64,000 nucleotides of DNA. It comes from a virus. Where the stretch lies: positions 62,001-126,000 of IMG/VR virus record IMGVR_UViG_3300049491_000383; one strand, given 5' to 3'. Shown piece after piece: positions 17,181 through 24,174 of this stretch. The notes under the pieces are model-generated. The model searched no databases, was not told the origin of the DNA, and saw only the letters and a list, made by a program, of their open reading frames with translations. Position numbers and translations under genes: made by a program. Each line of letters starts with the position of its first letter. The first letter of the stretch is position 1.

Positions 17181-17254
17181 TGGTCCCTCGTGAAGGAGTC
17201 GAACCCTCCGAACCTGGTTTAGAAGACCTGGTGCCAAAATCCGTTGGACGAGAG
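17181..17254 (-). tRNA. tRNA-Arg (UCU)
   Basis: Acceptor CUCUCGU/ACGAGGG, encoded CCA, anticodon loop CUUCUAA with an A-A mismatch in the stem; D-arm irregular (CCAA/UUGG with 6-base loop). Decodes AGA. Confidence 0.78.
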
Positions 17255-17261
17255 AAATGTA

Positions 17262-17336
17262 TGGTAGGACTTACAGGGTTCGAACCTGTGACCTTCACAA
17301 TGTCAATGTGATATTCTACCGCTGAAATAAAGTCCT
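17262..17336 (-). tRNA. tRNA-Val (GAC)
   Basis: Acceptor AGGACUU/AAGUCCU, encoded CCA, anticodon stem UCACA/UGUGA, loop UUGACAU. Decodes GUC/GUU. The KTSC gene's TAG stop overlaps its 5' end. Confidence 0.88.
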
Positions 17337-17562
17337 ATATTCTATTTACCTGATACGTGTCTTTGATGTTGTTATGAAAGAAAAAGCCTTTCGACGGTGC
17401 TTTCAACCAACGCTCAAATATTGTACGACTAATACCAGGGATTGAATATGAAATGCCGTTTGACAATCTCATAGTCAATACCTTGTTGGGTCTATTATAT
17501 GTTAGATCGGAAATCCAGGCCGACATCACCTGCTTTTCATTAATGACTTCCGATGCTCTCAT
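17335..17562 (-). CDS. KTSC domain protein
   Basis: 75 aa. A single KTSC module: SAWISDLTYNRPNKVLTM, the SYSIPGISRTIFERWLKAPSKG stretch and FFHNNIKDTYQV. The domain is often fused to lysyl-tRNA synthetases or nucleases and is common in phages; function unknown. Overlaps the DHFR gene by 23 bases. Confidence 0.8.
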   Translation of the reverse strand: MRASEVINEKQVMSAWISDLTYNRPNKVLTMRLSNGISYSIPGISRTIFERWLKAPSKGFFFHNNIKDTYQVNRI

Positions 17563-18022
17563 TTCTTAAATATTCAACAAACCTATAATTATAGTTTTCG
17601 TTGCTCCCTGCTAGTGTACTATTTATCTTCCACTTTGTCAAGTCGATGCCAGGGAAAAATACATCGGCTTCAAAGTCTTGGTCAATGTGTGTAATGACTA
17701 ACTTAGTTGCCAAATCAATTGTCTGTCTATAAATCGATGCACCACCAATCACCACAAGCTCATTGTAACAATGCTCAACAGACAATGCGGATTCAATATC
17801 TTTTGCAACTACCACACCCATCATTTCCTGATGTGTTACAACAATATTCTTACGTCCCGGGAGTGGTCTTCCAATGCTTACAAAAGTATTGGAGCCCATA
17901 ATAACTACCTTACCCATTGTGTAAGACTTAAAATGTTTCATATCCTCCGGAATTTTCCAAAGAAGCTGATTTTTGAGTCCTAACTCATTATTCCGCCCAA
18001 TAGCGGCGATAAGGGTAATCAT
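17540..18022 (-). CDS. Dihydrofolate reductase
   Basis: 160 aa. MITLIAAIGRNNELG, the WKIPEDMKHFK region, IMGSNTFVSIGRPLPGRKNIVVT and VIGGASIYRQ are textbook DHFR motifs. It reduces dihydrofolate to tetrahydrofolate for thymidylate synthesis (T4 frd counterpart). Overlaps neighbours by short ATGA-type junctions, so it is in an operon. Confidence 0.93.
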   Translation of the reverse strand: MITLIAAIGRNNELGLKNQLLWKIPEDMKHFKSYTMGKVVIMGSNTFVSIGRPLPGRKNIVVTHQEMMGVVVAKDIESALSVEHCYNELVVIGGASIYRQTIDLATKLVITHIDQDFEADVFFPGIDLTKWKINSTLAGSNENYNYRFVEYLRNESIGSH

Positions 18023-18213
18023 AGCGGCCAGCGAACATCCTTGATGTCGTCGGACTTAAGATCCTTCAGAATCTGGCGTTTTACCGGACCTAAACTCTGA
18101 ATTAGCTCACCGGGCTTTGCATGGTTGTTTGTCGAGCTCAATACGTGATGCATCATAGCACCCTCGGCTAATTTCTGCATTACTTCCTTAGCTTGATTAC
18201 GCTTTGTCTTCAT
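18019..18213 (-). CDS. Hypothetical basic protein, 64 aa
   Basis: Start placed at the ATG at 18213 with GAGGA seven bases upstream. MKTKRNQAKEVMQKLAEG... mostly helical, ending DDIKDVRWPL. ATGA overlap with DHFR. No family recognised. Confidence 0.6.
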   Translation of the reverse strand: MKTKRNQAKEVMQKLAEGAMMHHVLSSTNNHAKPGELIQSLGPVKRQILKDLKSDDIKDVRWPL

Positions 18214-18493
18214 TTGAATCCTCAACCATTTCCCTTAGCTCAGTAAGGTTTGCTCTAAGATGCTTTAGTTTTTCAACCAGAAGCTCTGTAATCTTAACTA
18301 ATGCTTCCATGGGAGGATACATTTTACGAATAGTATCACATTCAAGTTGAATCATTCTCATAGCTGCACGATTTTGAATTGGTGCAGCCATGATTGATGC
18401 ATTCAAATATTCTGTGCGCCGCCTCTCGAACTCAGCAGGGTCGGTTTCGTAAAGCCTTGACCATTCATCAAAGTTGAATTTATCCATAGACAT
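18197..18493 (-). CDS. DUF3135-like protein
   Basis: 98 aa. FNFDEWSRLYETDPAEFERRRTEYLNASIMAAP, then a helix with R-x-x-Q-x-x-x-D, matches the short helical DUF3135 family. Function unknown. Confidence 0.6.
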   Translation of the reverse strand: MSMDKFNFDEWSRLYETDPAEFERRRTEYLNASIMAAPIQNRAAMRMIQLECDTIRKMYPPMEALVKITELLVEKLKHLRANLTELREMVEDSNEDKA

Positions 18494-18505
18494 AGTGTAA
18501 TATAT

Positions 18506-19036
18506 TTAGCCTAGGAAGTCAATAATCTTACCGACTGCGTCTCTGCCAGTTTCGATAATATGATAAGGAACTCCTTGACTATTTAACATATTCTTAACGT
18601 CAATATCAAGTTCCTTAGCTTCATCCTCTGTCTGGAAACGACCTTTAGGATTGTAGGGCTTATTACGTACTAGGAAAATATTCAAGTTGTCATATATGTT
18701 GTATGCTTCTCGAATAGCTGTGCGCAATGAAGGGATTGGAAAATCGTCGGGCATATAGATTAGCCCAAGGAATAAAGGACAGTCGGTAACGATTACATCT
18801 ACATCCTGAGCGCATCTACGCAGGCGGAAATGTTGCTTACCGAAAATATATTCCTGTGCTTGGAAAACTTTGGGGACACCTAAATGGTTTGTTCCAAATT
18901 CCCATGCTTTATCTTTTGCGTACTCTTGAACGTATTCGCAGTTTACACCACGAAACTTTAGCTCAGCAAAAACCGCCGCAGCGGTTGTTGATTTGCCTGT
19001 ACCCGGACCACCATACAGATTTATTACCTTAGTCAT
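18506..19036 (-). CDS. P-loop nucleoside/nucleotide kinase-like ATPase
   Basis: 176 aa. Walker A G-G-P-G-T-G-K-S-T at residues 9-17, Walker B VDVIVTDCPLFL, and an R-rich lid (RNKPYNPKGRFQTEDEA) resembling NadR-type or deoxynucleoside kinases. Could salvage nucleosides or act on NMN/nicotinamide riboside. AAAGGT before the ATG. Confidence 0.65.
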   Translation of the reverse strand: MTKVINLYGGPGTGKSTTAAAVFAELKFRGVNCEYVQEYAKDKAWEFGTNHLGVPKVFQAQEYIFGKQHFRLRRCAQDVDVIVTDCPLFLGLIYMPDDFPIPSLRTAIREAYNIYDNLNIFLVRNKPYNPKGRFQTEDEAKELDIDVKNMLNSQGVPYHIIETGRDAVGKIIDFLG

Positions 19037-19052
19037 TACTGACCTTTCACAA

Positions 19053-19142
19053 TGGAGGAAGCAGTGAGATTCGAACTCACGGACCCGATTAAGAGTCGCT
19101 AGTTTTCAAGACTAGAGCCATCAGCCGCTCGGCCATACTTCC
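19053..19142 (-). tRNA. tRNA-Ser (UGA)
   Basis: Acceptor GGAAGUA/UGCUUCC, encoded CCA, long variable arm, anticodon stem CUAGU/ACUAG, loop CUUGAAA. Decodes UCA. Confidence 0.92.
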
Positions 19143-19147
19143 ATTTT

Positions 19148-19246
19148 TGGTAGGAGAACTTGGAATCGAACCAAGGACGTGCCCCTATCTGGGGCCACGG
19201 AGTGCCGGTGTATAAGGCCGGTGTTTTACCACTAAACTATTCTCCC
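19148..19246 (-). tRNA. Atypical tRNA, anticodon UAU, with a 29-base variable arm
   Basis: Acceptor GGGAGAA/UUCUCCU, encoded CCA, D-stem GUUU/AAAC, anticodon stem CCGGC/ACCGG (C-A at the loop end), loop CUUAUAC. The anticodon would read AUA (Ile), but Ile tRNAs have short variable loops. Here 29 bases separate the anticodon stem from the T-stem and contain a GCCCC-AGAUA-GGGGC hairpin. 99 bases with CCA. Confidence 0.7.
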
Positions 19247-19253
19247 GAATACT

Positions 19254-19376
19254 TTACTTCTTTGCTTTGAATGCTGCCCACTTTGCTGCAATTGCATTCT
19301 GAACCATCTTTGCCCAGAACGGTTGTGGGAAGTTCCATCCAATAAATGCACCAAGTGCAATCCATACTAATGTCAT
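19254..19376 (-). CDS. Tiny amphipathic/membrane protein, 40 aa
   Basis: MTLVWIALGAFIGWNFPQPFW then an alanine/lysine-rich helix. AGGAG precedes the ATG. One short transmembrane segment. No family. Confidence 0.55.
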   Translation of the reverse strand: MTLVWIALGAFIGWNFPQPFWAKMVQNAIAAKWAAFKAKK

Positions 19377-19406
19377 GATAAACTCCTAGCACAAAATTGT
19401 GCTTAG

Positions 19407-19414
19407 TATTTATC
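19407..19414 (-). promoter_or_regulatory. Late-promoter-like box GATAAATA
   Basis: GATAAATA on minus, 31 bases before the 40-aa ORF, flanked by the short hairpin GCACAA/UUGUGC. Confidence 0.55.
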
Positions 19415-19688
19415 CTTTTGCAATTTTCCTGGCTGCAGAAATCTCGTTTTGGAACTCTTCTCTATTTCTAGCAAACAGATCCCTGACTTCATCTCCAGTT
19501 AGTTCCCTGAATCTTCCGTCGGTCCATTCACTGTATGGACGAATCCATGCTTCTCGATCAAATGGCCAAACATGATTATATACAGTCCAGAGACTTTTGT
19601 CAACGGTACTCTTTGCCTCTGGCACAAGAACTTCATAGACACCACCATACCGGTGTTGGTAATATTTGTATACTTGTGGTTTTGTCAT
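19410..19688 (-). CDS. DUF1653-like protein
   Basis: 92 aa. YKYYQHRYGGVYEVLVPEAKSTVDKS, WTVYNHVWPFDREAWIRPYSEWTDGRFREL matches the YRHxKGGxYEV...VVY...WVRP pattern of DUF1653. Function unknown; common in phages and bacteria. Confidence 0.72.
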   Translation of the reverse strand: MTKPQVYKYYQHRYGGVYEVLVPEAKSTVDKSLWTVYNHVWPFDREAWIRPYSEWTDGRFRELTGDEVRDLFARNREEFQNEISAARKIAKG

Positions 19689-19885
19689 TTCTTGATCGGG
19701 GTTGCAGGTGTGATAGTAACCGCACTGGCTGCCTGTGCAGGAGCAATAGCCTTCTGTTCCTTAACTTCCGGTTTTGGATAAACTTTGATTGTTGGAATCA
19801 ATCCGAGATCCTTGATAGGAAGTGTTGGTTGTGTTTGGGCAAGGGAGCAAACAGGAATCAATGCAACAATTAGAAAATATTTCAT
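19685..19885 (-). CDS. Small exported protein, 66 aa
   Basis: MKYFLIVALIPVCSLAQTQP is a signal peptide (cleavage near LAQ); the mature part is Pro/Ala-rich and likely unstructured. It overlaps both neighbours by a few bases, forming a unit with the coiled-coil exported protein upstream. Confidence 0.6.
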   Translation of the reverse strand: MKYFLIVALIPVCSLAQTQPTLPIKDLGLIPTIKVYPKPEVKEQKAIAPAQAASAVTITPATPIKK

Positions 19886-20625
19886 TATTGATTAGGTACA
19901 ACTGTTGTATCTCTCCTTGGTCCGGTTAATGGTGGTAAATCAGTACGTTTTCCATCCCAATTTACTCCGTTGCATAATTGGTATGTGGTGGAACCAATTC
20001 GTGCATTTGCACAAAGGTCTGCAAGCTGAGCTCTAATTTGAGCATTCCTTGCCTCGACTGCAATTTTTCTATCATTAGCAATATTGAATTGATCAAAATT
20101 GCTCTTCATAGTATCGGAAATTTGATTAATTCGATCTGTTTGGCGCTTGATAACATCACGAATTGGAGCAAGTCTTGAACGATCTAAATCTGTTACCATA
20201 CCACGGATGGTTGCATCCCCGGATGATTTCATGTTGTTGATTCTTGCAGTGTAGGTTGCATTCATTGACATACACCAATCATATCGAGCCTGCGGCAATT
20301 GACCGGTGCAACCAAACCCGTTGTATTCTGCCACTACTGCATCAATGCCAGCTTGTAAGGCTGCCTTCTTATCGTCAATTTCTTTCTGCGCTACCACTGT
20401 AGCAGAAGCAAGGTTCTTATTCTGTTGATCTCTATTATCAGCCAGTACCCTGTTTTCCTTCATCAGGCGTTCATTTTCAAGAGTAAATCCCGAAAGTGTT
20501 CCTTGTAATGAAGTTGATTCCTGCAGACCGGCGCTTAAATCCGACATAAGGCTCGGAACAGTTACCTGCGAATACGCGGCAACAGATACAAAGCAGAGTG
20601 CAATCAGGGACATTTTGAATTTCAT
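19885..20625 (-). CDS. Exported coiled-coil protein
   Basis: 246 aa. Signal peptide MKFKMSLIALCFVSVAAYSQ, then a long heptad-rich region (about 40-80 and 130-205) and four cysteines (FGCTG, DWCMS, DLCAN, QLCNG) that could form periplasmic disulfides. AAGGTG precedes the ATG. No family. Confidence 0.65.
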   Translation of the reverse strand: MKFKMSLIALCFVSVAAYSQVTVPSLMSDLSAGLQESTSLQGTLSGFTLENERLMKENRVLADNRDQQNKNLASATVVAQKEIDDKKAALQAGIDAVVAEYNGFGCTGQLPQARYDWCMSMNATYTARINNMKSSGDATIRGMVTDLDRSRLAPIRDVIKRQTDRINQISDTMKSNFDQFNIANDRKIAVEARNAQIRAQLADLCANARIGSTTYQLCNGVNWDGKRTDLPPLTGPRRDTTVVPNQ

Positions 20626-20644
20626 AAGTTCACCTTTGTGTGTA

Positions 20645-20718
20645 TGGAGCGGGATAGGAGAATCGAACTCCTTTGACTAGCTTGGAAGGCTAGGACACAA
20701 CCAATATGCCAATCCCGC
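20645..20718 (-). tRNA. tRNA-Gly (UCC)
   Basis: Acceptor GCGGGAU/AUCCCGC, encoded CCA, anticodon stem CUAGC/GCUAG, loop CUUCCAA. Decodes GGA/GGG. Confidence 0.92.
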
Positions 20719-20719
20719 G

Positions 20720-21880
20720 TTATTTAAGATATTCTTTTAGATACTCTTCTGTTCTCTCAGCTAATACTGGATCAAAAGTAACATTCTGTAAGAAGCTATT
20801 AAACTGCTCAATTGTATTTAGTTCTTTCTGATCCAACAATTTTTGCAATCGGTCGTTAATTTCAATTCGGGCCATTTGATCAACTATACCCGATTTCATC
20901 GAAGTTACATCAGTCTCAGAAATCGGGTTGATGTCAAATGTTATACCCTTAAACCCTTCTTGTCTAAGCTTCAATACATATTCCATTATATCTCTAACAT
21001 TCATATAATTCATAATATTCATTGTGAACTTTATGATAATATTAGTATTTGGGTATTGTTTTCTTCTTTCCTGTAAACCCGACACAATGATCTTAAAATT
21101 TCGATCCCAGAGATTCCAGTTTAAATATTTGCGTGTTGGATTTTCACCAATTGCATCAAGACTACACATTAATACGATGTTAGGATGCTTATCAACAATA
21201 CCATTTAGGATACCAAGTACGGCAGATCCATAAGATAGATTTGTAATAATAGAAATATACCTATTAGAATCAAATGGCAGAGCCATCATAAAATCAATGC
21301 AATCTTGGTCAAGCATTGGTTCACCACCAGTTACTTGCACGTTTTTAAGCAAGTTTACATCAAGTATATCGTGTATTCTTCTTGCTTCTGCAGGTCTTAC
21401 TGCAATGCCTTTGAATTTAGTAAATCTCGATTGCTGATCTTCCCACATCGATGATACAGTCGGGTAGCAATAAACGCACATCAATTGACACTTGTTTGAA
21501 AATGCAATTTCAGCATTTCTAACAGGTTGATATACATCCAGATTTTTCCAATCTAATGGTCTACTGTCGTGGTGTGAGTGGCGGCGCCTGTATGATGGAC
21601 CACCATCGTCGTCAATTTTCCAGCAAGAAGTGCATTGCGCATTCCTCTTGTTATCCTTAATGTCCCGACGAAGTTCAATAAACTTCTTATTCAGTACACC
21701 TGTAACAGGATCAATTGGACTTGAACGAACTTTACAACAGGGAGAAACACTGTTGTCATAGAGATGAATCTGAGGCAATCCAGTAAATGGAATTGTGCAA
21801 CGATTATCTTGTGTCATAAATGTGACCCCATTGCCTTGTTCCACACTTCCCGTAAGTAGGAGGCTAGAGGGGGCATTCAC
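20720..21880 (-). CDS. Radical SAM protein with twitch/SPASM-like cysteines
   Basis: 386 aa. C131-x3-C135-x2-C138 (CQLMCVYC) is the radical SAM 4Fe-4S motif, followed by VTGGEPMLDQ. Extra cysteines C48-C49 and C83-x2-C86 before it could hold an auxiliary cluster, as in twitch-domain proteins of T4-like phages. AAGAGG five bases before the first ATG supports this start; an ATG at codon 22 is the alternative. Likely modifies a peptide or small molecule; no substrate gene is obvious beside it. Confidence 0.82.
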   Translation of the reverse strand: MNAPSSLLLTGSVEQGNGVTFMTQDNRCTIPFTGLPQIHLYDNSVSPCCKVRSSPIDPVTGVLNKKFIELRRDIKDNKRNAQCTSCWKIDDDGGPSYRRRHSHHDSRPLDWKNLDVYQPVRNAEIAFSNKCQLMCVYCYPTVSSMWEDQQSRFTKFKGIAVRPAEARRIHDILDVNLLKNVQVTGGEPMLDQDCIDFMMALPFDSNRYISIITNLSYGSAVLGILNGIVDKHPNIVLMCSLDAIGENPTRKYLNWNLWDRNFKIIVSGLQERRKQYPNTNIIIKFTMNIMNYMNVRDIMEYVLKLRQEGFKGITFDINPISETDVTSMKSGIVDQMARIEINDRLQKLLDQKELNTIEQFNSFLQNVTFDPVLAERTEEYLKEYLK

Positions 21881-21929
21881 CTCTTAATGCAGATGCTTTT
21901 AGAAACGATGCGCATCCACAAAATGAATT

Positions 21930-22130
21930 CTATACTACCAGTATCTGGTCTTCTGTCAGACCAATATCAACGCCTGTGTCAAGTTCAATGAGTTTATTCA
22001 GTGATGGCACAATGTCTTTTCTTGCTTTTTCTTTGTCCTTACTTGCAACATAGAAACCAGGAAAATCATCACAGATATATATATGCCATCCATCAGTTTC
22101 CTTATGTTGAACTAGGACGGGAAAGTTCAT
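21930..22130 (-). CDS. HicB-like / DUF1902-like small protein
   Basis: 66 aa. MNFPVLVQHKETDGWHIYICDDFPGFYVASKDKEKA... matches the partial RNase-H-like HicB fold (beta strand, D/E-D-x-P-G). There is no DNA-binding tail and no HicA-like toxin beside it, so an orphan antitoxin or inhibitor is possible. Confidence 0.55.
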   Translation of the reverse strand: MNFPVLVQHKETDGWHIYICDDFPGFYVASKDKEKARKDIVPSLNKLIELDTGVDIGLTEDQILVV

Positions 22131-22366
22131 GCAACCGAATTCCTAATGTCTTGTGCTGTACGGATTTCGTCTGCTTGACGGATTAGGAATCGACCAAGTT
22201 GCTCAACCTGAGTAGGTGTTAGAAACATTTCACTACATCCACGAATTTCTTCGGGAAGAACGTGACGATCAAACTTGACATAAACCGATTCGGAGTACTC
22301 GTCGCTTTCGCGAACAGTTACATCGATTGTGAATGTCGGATTTGCATTAATTCTGAGTTGTGCCAT
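22127..22366 (-). CDS. Hypothetical protein, 79 aa
   Basis: Beta-rich N-terminus (MAQLRINANPTFTIDVTVRESDEYSESVYVKF) and a helical C-terminus (TPTQVEQLGRFLIRQADEIR). ATGA overlap with the HicB-like gene. Unknown. Confidence 0.6.
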   Translation of the reverse strand: MAQLRINANPTFTIDVTVRESDEYSESVYVKFDRHVLPEEIRGCSEMFLTPTQVEQLGRFLIRQADEIRTAQDIRNSVA

Positions 22367-22383
22367 TTTGATTCCAAGTTAAT

Positions 22384-22459
22384 TGGTGCCCCCGCCATGA
22401 TTCGAACACGGGACCCCCGCATTACAAGTGCGGTGCTCTACCAGCTGAGCTACAAGGGC
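22384..22459 (-). tRNA. tRNA-Thr (UGU)
   Basis: Acceptor GCCCUUG/CGGGGGC, encoded CCA, anticodon stem CCGCA/UGCGG, loop CUUGUAA. Decodes ACA. Confidence 0.92.
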
Positions 22460-22512
22460 ATATCCTTATTTAGTATCTTATTTTACAGCATTGTTCTTAT
22501 ATGGTCAAGCAC

Positions 22513-23322
22513 TCAATTAATTGAGCAAACTGCGCTCTTGGCCTTGTTAGCGCTCTTGGTCCGCGAGGGCCAAATTGTATCTGCAAATTTCGCCTGTTTT
22601 GGCATAGGAAACACAAGCTTAGAGTCCTTTTGTACCTGTGCCAAGCTCGTCACAAATTGGTTCAACGAACCTTTTCCAGTTTCGTGCTTAAATTCAAACA
22701 CAATAACTTCGTTGGTTTCAAGATCGACCAAAATCTTGTAGAATCCGTTTGGAACAGTTACCATGCTAGTACCGATTGTCTTATCTTGAGCTCTATTATA
22801 GACTGGGCCAGCATAGATTAGAATCCTGTGATCGCGATTAACTGCCCACGCGCGTGTCTGGGCTTCAAGCTTACTCCAAATTCCGCGATTGAATGCTGGC
22901 AACTGTGGAGTCATGTTTGAAAGGATAAAACTTTCACGAGCTACTTCTGGATCCCAACTCATGTCTGCCGAGTTAGCAATGTGACCCATATCATATCCGG
23001 ATTTACTGTAATCCTTAACTTCTGCACGTTTATCTGCTGGAAGTGATCGATCAGATTTGAATGCACTTAGGCGCTTTTCGCAACCGGTTGCATTTGCTGG
23101 AGTAAGGACATAGGCAACCCACTGTGGGATCTTTGCCTTGTTATCGTGCTCAAGGAAATACGCTTTTCTGCAAATTAGGGTTGTATCCTGTTTTGCACCT
23201 GTTGGTTGACCAAACGGAACCTGTGCAGCACATTGCTTCACATCCAATGGATCTGACTGTGATTGTGCATTGGCTGTTGAAGCGAACGCAACTAGAATGG
23301 TAAGGAGTATATTTTTGATCAT
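22513..23322 (-). CDS. Exported DNA/RNA non-specific endonuclease (NucA/Serratia type)
   Basis: About 269 aa from the ATG at 23322; an ATG 4 codons upstream is possible. Signal peptide MIKNILLTILVAFASTANAQ. The SGYDMGHIANSADM motif is the D-x-G-H catalytic site (His as base) and SNMTPQLPAFNRGIWSKLE carries the metal-binding Asn. The enzyme would degrade nucleic acid in the periplasm or outside. Ends with a lysine-rich tail. A late-type box lies 26 bases upstream. Confidence 0.85.
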   Translation of the reverse strand: MIKNILLTILVAFASTANAQSQSDPLDVKQCAAQVPFGQPTGAKQDTTLICRKAYFLEHDNKAKIPQWVAYVLTPANATGCEKRLSAFKSDRSLPADKRAEVKDYSKSGYDMGHIANSADMSWDPEVARESFILSNMTPQLPAFNRGIWSKLEAQTRAWAVNRDHRILIYAGPVYNRAQDKTIGTSMVTVPNGFYKILVDLETNEVIVFEFKHETGKGSLNQFVTSLAQVQKDSKLVFPMPKQAKFADTIWPSRTKSANKAKSAVCSIN

Positions 23323-23347
23323 AAAAAAGCCCATGTGATAATATACG

Positions 23348-23355
23348 TATTTATC
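23348..23355 (-). promoter_or_regulatory. Late-promoter-like box GATAAATA
   Basis: GATAAATA on minus upstream of the exported nuclease gene. Confidence 0.6.
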
Positions 23356-23384
23356 ACAGGGGCTGTCTACCTGGAGCGGGCAAG

Positions 23385-23573
23385 TTATTTCTTAGCAGGT
23401 GCTGCTACTTTCTTTGCCTTTTTTGCCTTCTTGACTTTCTTCTTTGCTGGTGTTGCCTTCTTGGCAGCGACAGCAGATGCTGCCTTTGCTGGTGCGGGTG
23501 CTACTGGAGCAGCAGCTGATGCACCAAACGACACTGCTAGTAGAACTGCAAGTGCTAATAGTGATTTCTTCAT
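23385..23573 (-). CDS. Small exported Ala/Lys-rich (histone H1-like) protein
   Basis: 62 aa from the ATG at 23573, with AGGA 6 bases upstream; the longer frame upstream runs into tRNA-Gly. MKKSLLALAVLLAVSFGASAAAP signal peptide, then PAKKKVKKAKKAKKVAAPAKK repeats. It resembles the exported lysine-rich tails of Burkholderiales proteins; may bind nucleic acid released in the periplasm. The neighbouring exported nuclease fits. Confidence 0.6.
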   Translation of the reverse strand: MKKSLLALAVLLAVSFGASAAAPVAPAPAKAASAVAAKKATPAKKKVKKAKKAKKVAAPAKK

Positions 23574-23590
23574 ATAATTCCTTTTTGTTA

Positions 23591-23666
23591 TGGAGCGGGT
23601 AAGGAGGCTCGAACTCCTGACATCTTGCTTGGCAAGCAAGCTCTCTACCAACTGAGATACACCCGC
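23591..23666 (-). tRNA. tRNA-Gly (GCC)
   Basis: Acceptor GCGGGUG/UACCCGC, encoded CCA, anticodon stem CUUGC/GCAAG, loop UUGCCAA. Decodes GGC/GGU. Confidence 0.92.
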
Positions 23667-23675
23667 GGCAATCTA

Positions 23676-23683
23676 TATTTATC
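23676..23683 (-). promoter_or_regulatory. Late-promoter-like box GATAAATA
   Basis: GATAAATA on minus, 10 bases upstream of tRNA-Gly(GCC), overlapping the last base of the HNH ORF. Confidence 0.5.
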
Positions 23684-24081
23684 TAGTATAACGGAAGTCC
23701 CAATGATTTGCGACCTCTACCCTTATTTGCCGCACCACGATGTGGTGATTGACTGTGACAGTTGGGGCAGATTAGGCGAACATTAGATGGTTTATCATCT
23801 GCAGAATTTCCATCAATATGATCAACCTCAAGTGTGATAGATTTCCCTAACCAATCAGTTACTGTGCAACCTTCATTTTCACAATTATATCCACGGTCTT
23901 TTGTAAGATATTTTCGTATGGTGGGACGATCAATCTTCTTTTCTAATGTCCCCGAATACCAGGCCTCTTTGTGTAGCTTTGATTTGTGCAATCCTCTGCA
24001 TGTATTTGAACAATACTTTCCAGAAAACTGATGTGGAGAATATTCAAAATCTTTTTGACAATTAAGACAAGTAGCTTCCAT
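23683..24081 (-). CDS. HNH endonuclease, zinc-binding
   Basis: 132 aa. CLNC, CSNTC, then EVDHIDGNSAD and LICPNCHSQSP: the same layout as the HNH gene at 14058-14522 (including the CxNCHSQ ending). It also lies directly upstream of a tRNA gene. Probably a member of a tRNA-associated homing endonuclease group. Confidence 0.82.
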   Translation of the reverse strand: MEATCLNCQKDFEYSPHQFSGKYCSNTCRGLHKSKLHKEAWYSGTLEKKIDRPTIRKYLTKDRGYNCENEGCTVTDWLGKSITLEVDHIDGNSADDKPSNVRLICPNCHSQSPHRGAANKGRGRKSLGLPLY

Positions 24082-24099
24082 GGTAGAGTCCTTTTGATT

Positions 24100-24107
24100 T
24101 ATTTATC
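24100..24107 (-). promoter_or_regulatory. Late-promoter-like box GATAAATA
   Basis: GATAAATA on minus, 18 bases upstream of the HNH gene at 23683-24081. Confidence 0.55.
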
Positions 24108-24134
24108 ACTCTACCGCACTCACTCAGTCGAAAA

Positions 24135-24154
24135 GGAGAGTCTCCAGACTCTCC
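24135..24154 (-). terminator. Rho-independent terminator
   Basis: GGAGAGTC-TCCA-GACTCTCC stem followed on the minus strand by TTTTC. It ends the Ro60-like transcript. Confidence 0.75.
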
Positions 24155-24174
24155 TGCTCTACGCTACCGACCTC

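Noticed and set aside
23574-23651. N-terminal extension of the Ala/Lys-rich exported protein
   Set aside because: It runs through tRNA-Gly(GCC); the ATG at 23573 has a ribosome site and begins a signal peptide.
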